21,297 bases of DNA, from positions 1-21,297 of the forward strand of contig CAKTFD010000028.1 in NCBI GenBank assembly GCA_934553285.1, written 5' to 3'. Of this stretch, positions 5,757 through 13,724 are shown piece by piece; positions within the stretch are counted from its first letter, which is position 1, and the number at the start of each line of letters is the position of its first letter. The translations under genes and the position numbers were made by a program. Source of the DNA: an uncultured Faecalibacterium sp. Lineage in GTDB: Bacteria; Bacillota; Clostridia; Oscillospirales; Ruminococcaceae. The notes beneath the pieces were generated by a model, which worked only from the letters and a program-made list of their open reading frames with translations, ran no database searches and was not told where the DNA came from.

Positions 5757-7982
5757 ATGAGACCGACCGAAGAAAAGATCCAGAGCAGCGCATCGGACCT
5801 TCCGGTGTATCTGTTCAAACAGGGCAATAACTGCGAAGCCTACCGTTACTTCGGCGCACATCCGGAGACGCGGCACGGGGAGACCGGTGTCGTATTCCGT
5901 GTATGGGCACCGCACGCTGTCGCCATCAGCGTGGTGGGCGACTTCAACAGCTGGAAGCCGGGCAGCCATCCCATGCGCAAGGTGGATGGTGATTCCGTGT
6001 GGGAATTGTTTATTCCCGGCATGAAAGAATACGATGTTTATAAATATTGCGTGACCACCCGTGCAGGCGACCTTGTCTACAAGGCCGACCCCTATGCATT
6101 CCACGCCGAGACCCGCCCCTCCAACGGCAGCAAGGTCTACGATATCTCCGGCTTTACCTGGCACGATGATGCCTGGCAGGCCGCGCAGAAAAAGGCGGAT
6201 GTGATCAACGGCCCGATGAATATCTACGAGATGCACGCAGGCAGCTGGAAGATGAAGGCGGACGACAAGCCTTACAACTATTCCGAGCTGGCGGATCAGC
6301 TGATCCCGTACATCAAGGATATGGGCTACACCCATGTGGAACTGCTGCCGGTGATGGAATATCCGTTCGACGGCAGCTGGGGCTATCAGGTCACCGGCTA
6401 TTTTGCACCTACCAGCCGCTACGGCACCCCCAAGGACTTTATGGCCTTTGTGGATAAGCTGCACACGGCAGGCATCGGCGTCATCATGGACTGGGTGCCC
6501 GCCCACTTCCCCAAAGACCAGTTCGGCCTGTACAACTTTGATGGCGAACCCTGCTACGAGGACCCCAACCCACGGCGCGGCGAGCACAAGGAGTGGGGCA
6601 CCATGGTGTTCGACTTCGGCCGCAACGAGGTGCAGAGTTTCCTGATCTCCAGCGCACTGTACTGGCTGGAGCAGTACCACATCGATGGTCTGCGCGTGGA
6701 CGCGGTAGCCTCCATGCTGTATCTGGATTACAACCGCAAACAGGGCGAATGGGAGCCTAACAAGGACGGCGGCAAGGAGAACCTGGAGGCCGTTGCCTTC
6801 CTGCGCAAGCTGAACAACACGGTGCTGGGCCGCCACCCCCACAAATACATGATCGCAGAGGAGTCCACCGCGTGGCCCATGGTCACAAAGCCCGCTTCGG
6901 ACGGCGGCCTGGGCTTCAACTTCAAGTGGAACATGGGCTGGATGAACGATATGCTCAGCTACATGAAGACCGACCCGCTGTTCCGCGCAGGCAACCACAA
7001 CAAGGTCACCTTCAGCTTCTTCTACGCATTCAGCGAAAACTTTGTCCTGCCCATCAGCCACGATGAGGTGGTGCACGGCAAGGGCAGCCTGCTGAATAAG
7101 ATGCCCGGCGAGTACGATGCCAAGTTTGATAACCTGCGCACCTTCTTTGGCTACATGATGGCGCACCCGGGCAAAAAGCTGCTGTTCATGGGGCAGGAGT
7201 TCGGCCAGTTTGCCGAGTGGAACGAGGCAAAGCCGCTGGACTGGATGCTGCTGGATTACGATAAGCACGCGGAGCTGCAGCAATACGTCCGCACCCTGAA
7301 CGCCTTCTACAAAGAGCACCCCGCCTTCTGGCAGGTGGACTACAGCTGGGAAGGCTTCCAGTGGATCGTGCCGGACGATGCACAGCAGAGCGTTATCGCC
7401 TTCCTGCGCAAGGACACTGCCGGCAAGCAGATCCTGGTGGTCTGCAACTTTAACCCCGTCCTGCGCGAGGGCTATACCCTGGGCGCACCGGTCCCCGGCA
7501 CCTACAAAGAGATCCTGAACAGCGATGATGCTGCCTTTGGCGGCTCCGGTGCCGTGCATAACAAGCCGGTGCGCACCCACAAAAAGCCGCAGCACGGCTT
7601 TGAGCAGAGCATTACCATTACCCTGCCGCCCATGAGCACCCTGTATTTTGAGGTGCCTGCAAAGCGCGCCCGCAAGGCAGCAGAGGACACTGCGGAAAAA
7701 CCGGTAAAAAAGACTGCCCGCAAGGCAAAAGCCGAAGCGGAAGCCGCCGAAAAGCCGGTAAAAAAGCCCCGCGCGACCAAGGCCAAGGCCGCCGAAAAGG
7801 CGGATGAAAAACCGGAAAAAAAGACCACCCGCAAAGCCAAGGCAAAGCCGGAAGCTGCGGAAGAAAAGCCGGTAAAGAAAACCGCCCGTAAGGCAAAGGC
7901 CGAGGCAGCCCCCAAAACCGAACCCAAAGCAGAAAAAACACCCGCAAAACGCACCCGCAAAACGAAAGCACCCAAGGAATAA
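5757..7982 (+). CDS. glgB: 1,4-alpha-glucan branching enzyme with a basic C-terminal tail
   Basis: GlgB forms alpha-1,6 branches in glycogen. The 741-residue product has an N-terminal CBM48 domain (~40-135), a GH13 barrel and a C-terminal beta domain up to ~635. Catalytic regions are intact: DWVPAHF (D245), GLRVDAVAS with nucleophile D315, AEEST with acid E368/E369, and ISHDEVVHGK with D436. The unusual part is the last ~105 residues: almost only Lys, Ala, Glu, Pro, Thr and Arg, with the phrase EKPVKKTARKAKAEA occurring twice. This resembles histone H1 or other disordered nucleic-acid-binding tails and is not part of the standard enzyme. The start has a GGGGAGGAG site, and it is the first gene of glgBCDA. 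Confidence 0.96.
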   Translation: MRPTEEKIQSSASDLPVYLFKQGNNCEAYRYFGAHPETRHGETGVVFRVWAPHAVAISVVGDFNSWKPGSHPMRKVDGDSVWELFIPGMKEYDVYKYCVTTRAGDLVYKADPYAFHAETRPSNGSKVYDISGFTWHDDAWQAAQKKADVINGPMNIYEMHAGSWKMKADDKPYNYSELADQLIPYIKDMGYTHVELLPVMEYPFDGSWGYQVTGYFAPTSRYGTPKDFMAFVDKLHTAGIGVIMDWVPAHFPKDQFGLYNFDGEPCYEDPNPRRGEHKEWGTMVFDFGRNEVQSFLISSALYWLEQYHIDGLRVDAVASMLYLDYNRKQGEWEPNKDGGKENLEAVAFLRKLNNTVLGRHPHKYMIAEESTAWPMVTKPASDGGLGFNFKWNMGWMNDMLSYMKTDPLFRAGNHNKVTFSFFYAFSENFVLPISHDEVVHGKGSLLNKMPGEYDAKFDNLRTFFGYMMAHPGKKLLFMGQEFGQFAEWNEAKPLDWMLLDYDKHAELQQYVRTLNAFYKEHPAFWQVDYSWEGFQWIVPDDAQQSVIAFLRKDTAGKQILVVCNFNPVLREGYTLGAPVPGTYKEILNSDDAAFGGSGAVHNKPVRTHKKPQHGFEQSITITLPPMSTLYFEVPAKRARKAAEDTAEKPVKKTARKAKAEAEAAEKPVKKPRATKAKAAEKADEKPEKKTTRKAKAKPEAAEEKPVKKTARKAKAEAAPKTEPKAEKTPAKRTRKTKAPKE

Positions 7983-8028
7983 GGATGCCCGACGGATGCA
8001 CGAACGAACATTCTGATCTGTTGACTAT

Positions 8029-8047
8029 CATTTCCAAAAAGGAAATG
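8029..8047 (+). other. Small hairpin between glgB and glgC
   Basis: CATTTCC, an A5 loop and GGAAATG form a 7-bp stem 20 bp before glgC. There is no T-run, so it is not a terminator; it could help set a processing or stability boundary within the glg transcript. Confidence 0.35.
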
Positions 8048-8067
8048 CTAAAGGGGAGAATAAAGCT

Positions 8068-9261
8068 ATGGCAAAAGAAATCGTGGCAATGATCCTTGCC
8101 GGTGGGCGTGGCTCGCGCTTGTACGCGCTGACACAAAAGACGGCAAAACCGGCGGTGTCCTTCGGCGGCAAATACCGTATCGTGGACTTTCCGCTGTCCA
8201 ACTGCGTCAACTCCAACATCGATACTGTTGGCATCGCAACGCAGTACCAGCCCCAGAAGCTGAACGAGTATATCGGCAACGGCCAGCCCTGGGATCTGGA
8301 CCGTCTGCATGGCGGCGTGCACACCCTGCCCCCTTACGAGCAGGCTAACGGCACCGACTGGTACAAGGGTACTGCAAACGCCATCTACCAGAACATCGGT
8401 TTCATCGACAGCTACGATCCGGAGTACGTCATCATCCTGTCCGGTGACCAGATCTGCAAGCAGGACTACGCCGACTTCCTGCGCTTCCACAAGGAAAAGG
8501 GCGCAGAGTTCTCTGTGGCCGTTATGGAAGTGGACTGGAAGGAGGCCTCCCGCTTCGGCCTGATGGTCGCAGACGAGACCGACCGCATCACCGAATTCCA
8601 GGAAAAGCCTCCTGTCCCCAAATCCAACCTTGCTTCCATGGGCATCTACATCTTCAACTGGGATGTGCTCAAGAAGTACCTGGAAGAGGACGAGGCCGAC
8701 CCCGCATCCAAGAACGACTTTGGCATGAACATCATCCCCGCCCTGCTGCGCGATGGCCGTAAGATGTACGCCTACCGCTTTGCCGGTTACTGGCGTGATG
8801 TGGGCACCATCGACAGCCTGTGGGAAGCTAACATGGAGGTGCTGGATCCCGAGAACTCCGGCATCGATATCTTTGATAAGACCTGGAAGATCTACAGCCG
8901 CAACCCCGTGCTGCCCGCCCAGAAGATCGGCGCACGCGCCGTGGTGCAGGATTCCCTCATCACCGAGGGCTGCAAGATCTACGGCAATGTCAAGCACTCT
9001 GTGCTGAGCGCAGGCGTTGTTGTGGAAGAGGGTGCCACCGTTGAGGATGCCGTGCTGATGGACGGCGTCGTGGTCAAGGCAGGCGCCGTGGTCAAGCGCT
9101 GCATCCTGGCTGAAAATGTGGTCATCGGTGCCGGTGCTGCTGTTGGCGGCGATGGTGCCATCGCCCATGTGGGCACCGGGCTGACCATCGGTGCAGGCGC
9201 TACCGTCAAGGAGGGCGCAAAAGTGTTTGAATCCGTCAAGGAGGGTGTGGAAGTATGCTGA
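8068..9261 (+). CDS. glgC: Glucose-1-phosphate adenylyltransferase, catalytic subunit
   Basis: GlgC makes ADP-glucose from glucose-1-phosphate and ATP, the committed step of glycogen synthesis. The 397-residue protein has the nucleotide-binding opening ILAGGRGSRLYALT followed by KPAVSFGGKYRIVDFPLSNC. It also has WYKGTANAIYQN, the GD pair with D127 (LSGDQI), and a C-terminal left-handed beta-helix with hexapeptide-like repeats (~290-385). The residue after the catalytic Asp is Gln-Ile-Cys where many family members have His-Ile-Tyr, a modest variation. A GGGGAG ribosome site lies 10 nt before the ATG. Its last codons overlap glgD, pointing to coupled synthesis of the two subunits. Confidence 0.96.
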   Translation: MAKEIVAMILAGGRGSRLYALTQKTAKPAVSFGGKYRIVDFPLSNCVNSNIDTVGIATQYQPQKLNEYIGNGQPWDLDRLHGGVHTLPPYEQANGTDWYKGTANAIYQNIGFIDSYDPEYVIILSGDQICKQDYADFLRFHKEKGAEFSVAVMEVDWKEASRFGLMVADETDRITEFQEKPPVPKSNLASMGIYIFNWDVLKKYLEEDEADPASKNDFGMNIIPALLRDGRKMYAYRFAGYWRDVGTIDSLWEANMEVLDPENSGIDIFDKTWKIYSRNPVLPAQKIGARAVVQDSLITEGCKIYGNVKHSVLSAGVVVEEGATVEDAVLMDGVVVKAGAVVKRCILAENVVIGAGAAVGGDGAIAHVGTGLTIGAGATVKEGAKVFESVKEGVEVC

Positions 9262-10382
9262 GACAGAACACCAATGCGTTGGGTATCATTTTCCCCAACA
9301 GCTATGACAATACCGTTCCCGAACTGGTCACCGAGCGCGCAATGGCCTCGATCCCCTTTGCGGGCCGTTACCGCATGGTAGACTTTGTGCTGTCCAGCAT
9401 GGCCAACTGCGGCATTTCCAACGTTTCCATCGTGGTGCGTAAGAACTACCACTCCCTGATGGATCATCTGGGCACCGGCCGCGAGTGGGATATGGCCCGC
9501 CGTCACGGCGGCCTGAACATCGTGCCTCCCTTTGCTGAAAAGGGCGTGCGCATCTACTCCGGCCGTGTGGAGGCTCTGGGCTCCATTCTGGACTTCCTCG
9601 AGCACCAGAAGGAGAAGTATGTGGTCATGAGCGATGCCAACATCGCCGTCAACTACGACTTCAACGCCCTGCTGGCTGCCCATCAGGCCAGCGGCGCCGA
9701 TGTGACCGTGGCTTACCAGAAGACCGAGATCCCCGAGGGCCGCAAGAACGACAACTACACCCTGACCATCGATGCCGATGGCCGCGTGACCGAGCTGCTG
9801 TTCAACGATTACCGCTCCGGTGTGCAGAACCTGGATCTGAACATCTATGTGCTGGAGCGCGAGACCCTGATCAAGCTGGTCAAGGACGCTACCGCCCGCG
9901 GCCTGATCTACTTCGAGCGCGATATCCTGGCCCACAACGTCAATATCCTCAACATCCATGCGCTGGAGTACACCGGCTACGTGGCACATGTCTGCGACAT
10001 GAAGAGCTACTTTGACGAGAACCTGAAACTGATCGACGACCGCAATCTGGAAGCACTGTTCCCCAAGGGCAGCCCCATCTACACCAAGATCCGCGATGAT
10101 AACCCCACCCGTTACGTCACCGGTTCCAAGGTCAACAACTCCATCCTGGCCGATGGCTGCGTCATCGAGGGCACTGTGGAAAACTGCGTGCTCTTCCGCG
10201 GTGTCAGGGTCAAAAAGGGTGCTGTGGTCAAGAACTGTGTCCTGATGCAGGATACCGTTGTGGAGCCTAATGTGGAGCTGGACTGCGTTGTTACCGATAA
10301 GAACGTGCGGATCACCGCCGGCAAAAAGCTGTCCGGCACCGAGAGCTTCCCGGTCTACGTGCAGAAGTACCACACCGTCTGA
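9255..10382 (+). CDS. glgD: Glucose-1-phosphate adenylyltransferase regulatory-type subunit
   Basis: GlgD is the Firmicute partner of GlgC. The 375-residue protein keeps the overall family build (FAGRYRMVDFVLSSMANCGI, RRHGGLNIVPP, C-terminal beta-helix from ~280). It lacks the N-terminal GGxGxRL nucleotide loop and carries MSDANI in place of the SGD motif. It is therefore expected to be catalytically weak or inactive and to modulate GlgC in a mixed complex, as shown for the Geobacillus stearothermophilus GlgCD pair. The start codon overlaps the glgC stop (ATGCTGA, 7 bp shared), which supports coupled translation and balanced subunit amounts. Confidence 0.95.
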   Translation: MLRQNTNALGIIFPNSYDNTVPELVTERAMASIPFAGRYRMVDFVLSSMANCGISNVSIVVRKNYHSLMDHLGTGREWDMARRHGGLNIVPPFAEKGVRIYSGRVEALGSILDFLEHQKEKYVVMSDANIAVNYDFNALLAAHQASGADVTVAYQKTEIPEGRKNDNYTLTIDADGRVTELLFNDYRSGVQNLDLNIYVLERETLIKLVKDATARGLIYFERDILAHNVNILNIHALEYTGYVAHVCDMKSYFDENLKLIDDRNLEALFPKGSPIYTKIRDDNPTRYVTGSKVNNSILADGCVIEGTVENCVLFRGVRVKKGAVVKNCVLMQDTVVEPNVELDCVVTDKNVRITAGKKLSGTESFPVYVQKYHTV

Positions 10383-10420
10383 TCTTTGCATTATCCATAG
10401 GGGCGGCTTCCTCCCCGGTA

Positions 10421-10470
10421 GCCCCTCTTGAGAGGGGCGGGGGCACCTGTGTGCCCCCGCCTGCTCTTTT
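10421..10470 (+). terminator. Strong hairpins in the glgD-glgA gap, possible attenuator
   Basis: Two adjacent stems occur. One is gcccctct/agaggggc (10421-10428 with 10431-10438). The other is a 10-bp perfect GC stem, 10437-10446 with 10451-10460, with a CTGT loop followed by ctgctcttttg. The second looks like an intrinsic terminator with a modest T-run. No clear promoter follows before glgA, so partial termination or mRNA processing that tunes glgA level is more likely than a full stop. Confidence 0.5.
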
Positions 10471-10547
10471 GTATGCATGGTTCGTGCCGCTGGCTGCAGC
10501 GGCGGGGAGCACGGACCTGTGACTGTATCTGGAAAGGAGCAAATCCT

Positions 10548-11966
10548 ATGAAGATCCTTTATGCTGCTTCCGAGGCCAATCCCTTTGCCAAGTCCGGCGG
10601 TCTGGCCGATGTGGCAGGTGCTCTGCCCAAGGCTCTGGTCAAGGATGGCGTGGATGCCCGCGTTATCATGCCTCTGTACGGCGATCTGAAATTCCGCGAT
10701 AAGCTGGAGTACGTTACCAACTATTCCGTGCCTGTGGGCTGGCGCAGCCAGTACTGCGGCCTGTTCAAGGCCGATGTGGACGGCGTGACCTACTACTTCC
10801 TGGATAACGAGTATTACTTCAAGCGCCGCGGCCTGTACGGCTTCTACGATGATGGCGAGCGCTTCGCCTTCTTCTCCCGTGCCGTGCTGGAGACCCTGTT
10901 CTACATCGATTTCACCCCCGATATCATCAACTGCAACGACTGGCAGACCGCGCTGGTGCCGGTGTATCTGAACCTGTATTACCGTCATCTGGACAAGTTC
11001 AACCGCATCAAGACCGTGTTCACCATCCACAATATCGCCTATCAGGGCAAGTACGGCACCGATATCCTGGAGGATACCTGCGGCATCGGCCACCGGGATC
11101 AGCATATCGTGGAGTACGATGGCTGCGCCAACTTTATGAAGGGTGCCTTTGAAACTGCCGATAAGATCACCACCGTCAGCCCCACCTACGCCCAGGAGAT
11201 CCTGGACCCCTGGTTCAGCTACGGTCTGGACGCTTTGCTGCGGGAGAAGCAGTACAAGCTGTGCGGCATCCTGAACGGCATCGATATGGATGCCAACGAC
11301 CCCGCTACTGATAAGAACATCCCCGCCAACTACGACATCAAGACCTTTGAGACCGGCAAGGCCAAGTGCAAGGAGGCCCTGCAGGATAAGTTCGGCCTGG
11401 ATAAGGACGGCAGCCCCGTCTTTGGCATGGTCAGCCGCATGGTTGGCATGAAGGGCTTTGACCTGGTGCAGAGCATCGCCGATGGTCTGGTAGACCGCGG
11501 CATCCAGCTGGTCATCCTGGGCAGCGGCGAGGGCCAGTACGAGAACTTCTTCTCGGAGCTGTGCGCCCGTCACCCGGGCCGCGTGGGCACCTACATCGGC
11601 TTTGAGCCAAAGCTGTCGCAGGAGATCTACGCCGGTGCCGATGCCTTTATCATGCCGTCCAAGAGCGAGCCTTGCGGTCTGGCACAGATGGTGGCCTGCC
11701 GCTACGGCACCCCGCCCATCGTCCGCGAGACCGGCGGCCTGCGCGACTCCATCCACGACAGCACCATGGGCGATGGCAATGGCTTTACCTTTGCCGGCTA
11801 CAACGCCCACGAGCTGTATGTGGCCTGCTGCAACGCACAGGATGCCTACAACAATAAGGAAAACTGGAAGAACCTTGTGCACCACTGCATGGAGTGTGAT
11901 TTCAGCTGGGATGTTTCCGCCAAGAGCTACGAGGGCCTGTATAACGAAACTGCAAACCTCTGGTAA
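10548..11966 (+). CDS. glgA: Glycogen synthase (ADP-glucose dependent)
   Basis: GlgA adds glucose from ADP-glucose to the growing alpha-1,4 chain. The 472-residue protein has the two GT-B halves of family GT5. The N-terminal ADP-glucose loop KSGGLADV lies at residues 15-22, and the C-terminal motif SKSEPCGLAQM carries the conserved Glu E374, followed by ETGGLRDSI. I chose the ATG at 10548 because it follows GAAAGGAG by about 9 nt and gives the canonical MKILYAASEANPFAKSGG start; the frame opens further upstream, through the hairpin region. It is the last gene of glgBCDA and is followed by a strong terminator. Confidence 0.96.
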   Translation: MKILYAASEANPFAKSGGLADVAGALPKALVKDGVDARVIMPLYGDLKFRDKLEYVTNYSVPVGWRSQYCGLFKADVDGVTYYFLDNEYYFKRRGLYGFYDDGERFAFFSRAVLETLFYIDFTPDIINCNDWQTALVPVYLNLYYRHLDKFNRIKTVFTIHNIAYQGKYGTDILEDTCGIGHRDQHIVEYDGCANFMKGAFETADKITTVSPTYAQEILDPWFSYGLDALLREKQYKLCGILNGIDMDANDPATDKNIPANYDIKTFETGKAKCKEALQDKFGLDKDGSPVFGMVSRMVGMKGFDLVQSIADGLVDRGIQLVILGSGEGQYENFFSELCARHPGRVGTYIGFEPKLSQEIYAGADAFIMPSKSEPCGLAQMVACRYGTPPIVRETGGLRDSIHDSTMGDGNGFTFAGYNAHELYVACCNAQDAYNNKENWKNLVHHCMECDFSWDVSAKSYEGLYNETANLW

Positions 11967-11991
11967 GTTCTGACCCCCTGAAACCCCATTG

Positions 11992-12023
11992 CCGCCCGGT
12001 TCTAAAAGAGCCGGGCGGTTTTT
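11992..12023 (+). terminator. Terminator of the glycogen operon
   Basis: An 11-bp stem (11992-12002 with 12008-12018, one G-T pair) with a TAAAA loop is followed by five T. It lies 25 bp after the glgA stop. Confidence 0.92.
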
Positions 12024-12039
12024 GTGTAAAATGCCGTCC

Positions 12040-12068
12040 TTGACAAAGCCCGGCAATGCAGGTACACT
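12040..12068 (+). promoter_or_regulatory. Promoter of the small lipoprotein gene
   Basis: TTGACA (12040-12045), a 17-bp spacer and TACACT (12063-12068) lie directly after the glycogen terminator and 41 bp before the lipoprotein start, giving this gene its own transcript. Confidence 0.75.
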
Positions 12069-12109
12069 GGAACCATAAGATCCCACGCTGAAAACAGGAG
12101 AATATTATC

Positions 12110-12604
12110 ATGAAACAGTTCAAAAAACTTGCTGCATGCCTGCTGGCCGTTGTAATGGCTCTTGGCATGCTCACCGCCTGCGGGCGTGAAATACTGGATA
12201 TTCAATACGATGCAGCAAAAAAGGCCGATGCGGTTGCAGCGCTGAACCAGTATTTCGACCAGACTGGTAAAACCCCGATGGTGGCAGACGAAAGAATGGA
12301 AAAGGCTGCACATAATGGTCTTGAACCTGCTGTTTCTTATCTGCTTGGTAAAATCAGCATAGAAGATTCAGCACTGGCGATCTGGTTCAGTAGTGGTTTG
12401 ACGCAAAGCGAGCTGGAAAATTGTTATAATGAGCACCGCTTTGTTAAGATCGTTATCCCGGAAAGCCAGTATAGTCAGAAGGCCGTTCTGGCCAGTCTAA
12501 AGCGTGAGATGACAAAGGTAAATGCGGCAACAGCATCCACCAAGTACGGAATGGAAGTTGCCACCTATGAAGGCAATGTCTATGTTGCCATGTTTATGAT
12601 GTAA
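12110..12604 (+). CDS. Small lipoprotein of unknown function
   Basis: The 164-residue product starts with a lipoprotein signal peptide: MKQFKK, a hydrophobic core, then the lipobox LTAC with the lipidated Cys at residue 24. I recognise no family in the mature part. It is predicted mixed alpha/beta, with a helix-rich stretch (~34-90) and a C-terminal segment ending GNVYVAMFMM. It should sit on the outer face of the cytoplasmic membrane. A CAGGAG site precedes the ATG. The coding sequence is visibly less GC-rich than its neighbours (about 40% in one 60-base line I counted), and it has its own promoter and terminator, so it may be a later insertion between the glg and atp operons. Confidence 0.75.
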   Translation: MKQFKKLAACLLAVVMALGMLTACGREILDIQYDAAKKADAVAALNQYFDQTGKTPMVADERMEKAAHNGLEPAVSYLLGKISIEDSALAIWFSSGLTQSELENCYNEHRFVKIVIPESQYSQKAVLASLKREMTKVNAATASTKYGMEVATYEGNVYVAMFMM

Positions 12605-12632
12605 CCCCCTTACTGAAAAAATGCAAAGATGT

Positions 12633-12676
12633 CCCGGCGGGTATTGTTTCTTGGATTTGCCCGCCGGGGCTTTTTT
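12633..12676 (+). terminator. Terminator of the lipoprotein gene
   Basis: A 9-bp GC stem (cccggcggg 12633-12641 with cccgccggg 12660-12668) has an 18-nt loop and is followed by six T (12671-12676). Confidence 0.85.
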
Positions 12677-12682
12677 GCACCC

Positions 12683-12778
12683 TGCACAAACTTTTCTGCA
12701 AAGTTTGTGCATTGATGCTATCACAGGCGCACAAACTCCACCCTGTACGGACAGTTATAGACCCAGTGCAAACAAACT
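12683..12778. repeat. Palindrome and repeated GCACAAACT motifs upstream of the ATP synthase promoter
   Basis: The 12-bp perfect inverted repeat 12683-12694 / 12700-12711 (tgcacaaacttt and its complement, 5-nt spacer) has no T-run. Its GCACAAACT core recurs at 12729-12737, and a related GCAAACAAACT sits at 12768-12778. The promoter follows at 12812. The arrangement looks like a cluster of regulator-binding sites, but no known factor is recognised. The rest of the gene-free stretch 12605-12944 holds the lipoprotein terminator, the atp promoter and its ~100-nt leader. Confidence 0.5.
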
Positions 12779-12811
12779 ATGAAATTTTACCAAGTTTCCA
12801 TAGAGAATCGA

Positions 12812-12840
12812 TTGAAAAAGCAGCCGATTTGAATTATACT
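12812..12840 (+). promoter_or_regulatory. Promoter of the ATP synthase operon
   Basis: TTGAAA (12812-12817), a 17-bp spacer and TATACT (12835-12840) lie in an AT-rich stretch. The transcript would start near 12847 with a leader of about 100 nt before the first gene. Confidence 0.75.
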
Positions 12841-12944
12841 AACCCTATAAGCGTTTTTTAGCTTTATCGCTGATTCCAAGTTTCTGGCAGAGCGGCCATA
12901 AAATGGCTCTCTGGCCGGGGCACTGCCTGGGGAGGGACTGCACG

Positions 12945-13205
12945 TTGAAAGGCTGGTACAAAGCATTGGAAGACCTCGTCTGGCTGACCCAGCTGGGGCT
13001 GAACATGCTGCTGCCGCTGGTGCTCTGCCTTGCCGGGTGCTGGTGGGCCGTAGAGCACTGGGGCTGGCCGGAATGGCTGTTCCTGCCGGCGGTCGGGCTG
13101 GGGCTTGCCGCCGGGGCGCAAAACTTCTGGGTGTTCTGCAAAGAGCGGCTGGAGCGCTCCAAACGCGAAAAAAATCACCGGGTGGGCTTTAACTCCCATC
13201 AGTAA
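12945..13205 (+). CDS. AtpZ/AtpI-like small membrane protein of the ATP synthase operon
   Basis: This 86-residue product begins at TTG 12945, preceded by GGGGAGGG about 8 nt upstream; an ATG at 12903 lacks such a site. The start LKGWYKALEDLVWLTQLGLNMLLPLVLCLAGCWW, two hydrophobic segments (~12-31 and ~38-58) and a basic C-terminus (KERLERSKREKN) match small F1Fo-associated 'ATPase gene 1' (AtpZ) proteins. These are thought to help ion handling or c-ring assembly together with AtpI. It is the first gene of the atp operon, 15 bp before atpI. The family call rests on size, topology and place, so it is moderate. Confidence 0.65.
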   Translation: MKGWYKALEDLVWLTQLGLNMLLPLVLCLAGCWWAVEHWGWPEWLFLPAVGLGLAAGAQNFWVFCKERLERSKREKNHRVGFNSHQ

Positions 13206-13220
13206 TGGAGGTTCGTTTTT

Positions 13221-13724
13221 ATGAAATTGCAGCCGGAGTCCAAAAAGGAACTGCAGCGCATCGCCTGCGGCGTGGCTCTGTGCACCGCCGTGATGTGGGT
13301 GGTGTTTGCAGCGCTGCATCTGGTGGGCTGGGTCGTGTTCGACTATCGGGTGCTGCTGGGCGGCATCATCGGCGCACTGGTGGCCATCGGCAACTTTGCC
13401 GGCATCTGCATCGTGGTGCAGAAGGTCATCGATGAGCCGGACGAAAAAAAGCGTAAAGCGCAGCTGCAGGTATCCTACAACACGCGGATGCTGCTGCAGG
13501 CGCTGTGGATCATCGTGGCCATTGCGGCCCCCTGTTTCCAGGCGTTTGCAGGCGTTCTGCCGCTGCTGTTCCCAAGGGTAACGATCTATTATCTCCAGAT
13601 AACCGGGAAGTACAAGCCGCTTACCCCTCCGCAGGAGCCGGTGGACATCTCTGTGGAAGATGACCCCGCCCCCGCCGAGGGATCTGCGGTGCAGCCCCGT
13701 GACGAAGGGGGTGAACAAGAGTAA
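13221..13724 (+). CDS. atpI: ATP synthase subunit I (AtpI-like assembly protein)
   Basis: The 167-residue protein has about four membrane segments (~16-40, 44-66, 91-105, 110-128) with a basic loop between the second and third (DEPDEKKRKAQL). A ~35-residue acidic, Pro-rich tail (PVDISVEDDPAPAEG) extends beyond the usual subunit-I length. It fits the AtpI family, which assists assembly of the c-ring, best known for Na+-coupled synthases. It starts after GGAGG and its stop codon directly abuts the atpB ATG, suggesting coupled translation. The tail is not expected from the family and its role is unknown. Confidence 0.75.
   Translation: MKLQPESKKELQRIACGVALCTAVMWVVFAALHLVGWVVFDYRVLLGGIIGALVAIGNFAGICIVVQKVIDEPDEKKRKAQLQVSYNTRMLLQALWIIVAIAAPCFQAFAGVLPLLFPRVTIYYLQITGKYKPLTPPQEPVDISVEDDPAPAEGSAVQPRDEGGEQE

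Noticed and set aside
8021..8049. Internal promoter before glgC (TTGACT-17-AATGCT)
   Set aside because: The -10 is poor and the region overlaps a small hairpin; glgC is probably read through from the glgB promoter.
8979..12086. A 1035-codon minus-strand open frame across glgC-glgD-glgA
   Set aside because: It is the mirror of strongly coding plus-strand genes with clear catalytic motifs; no start site or family features.
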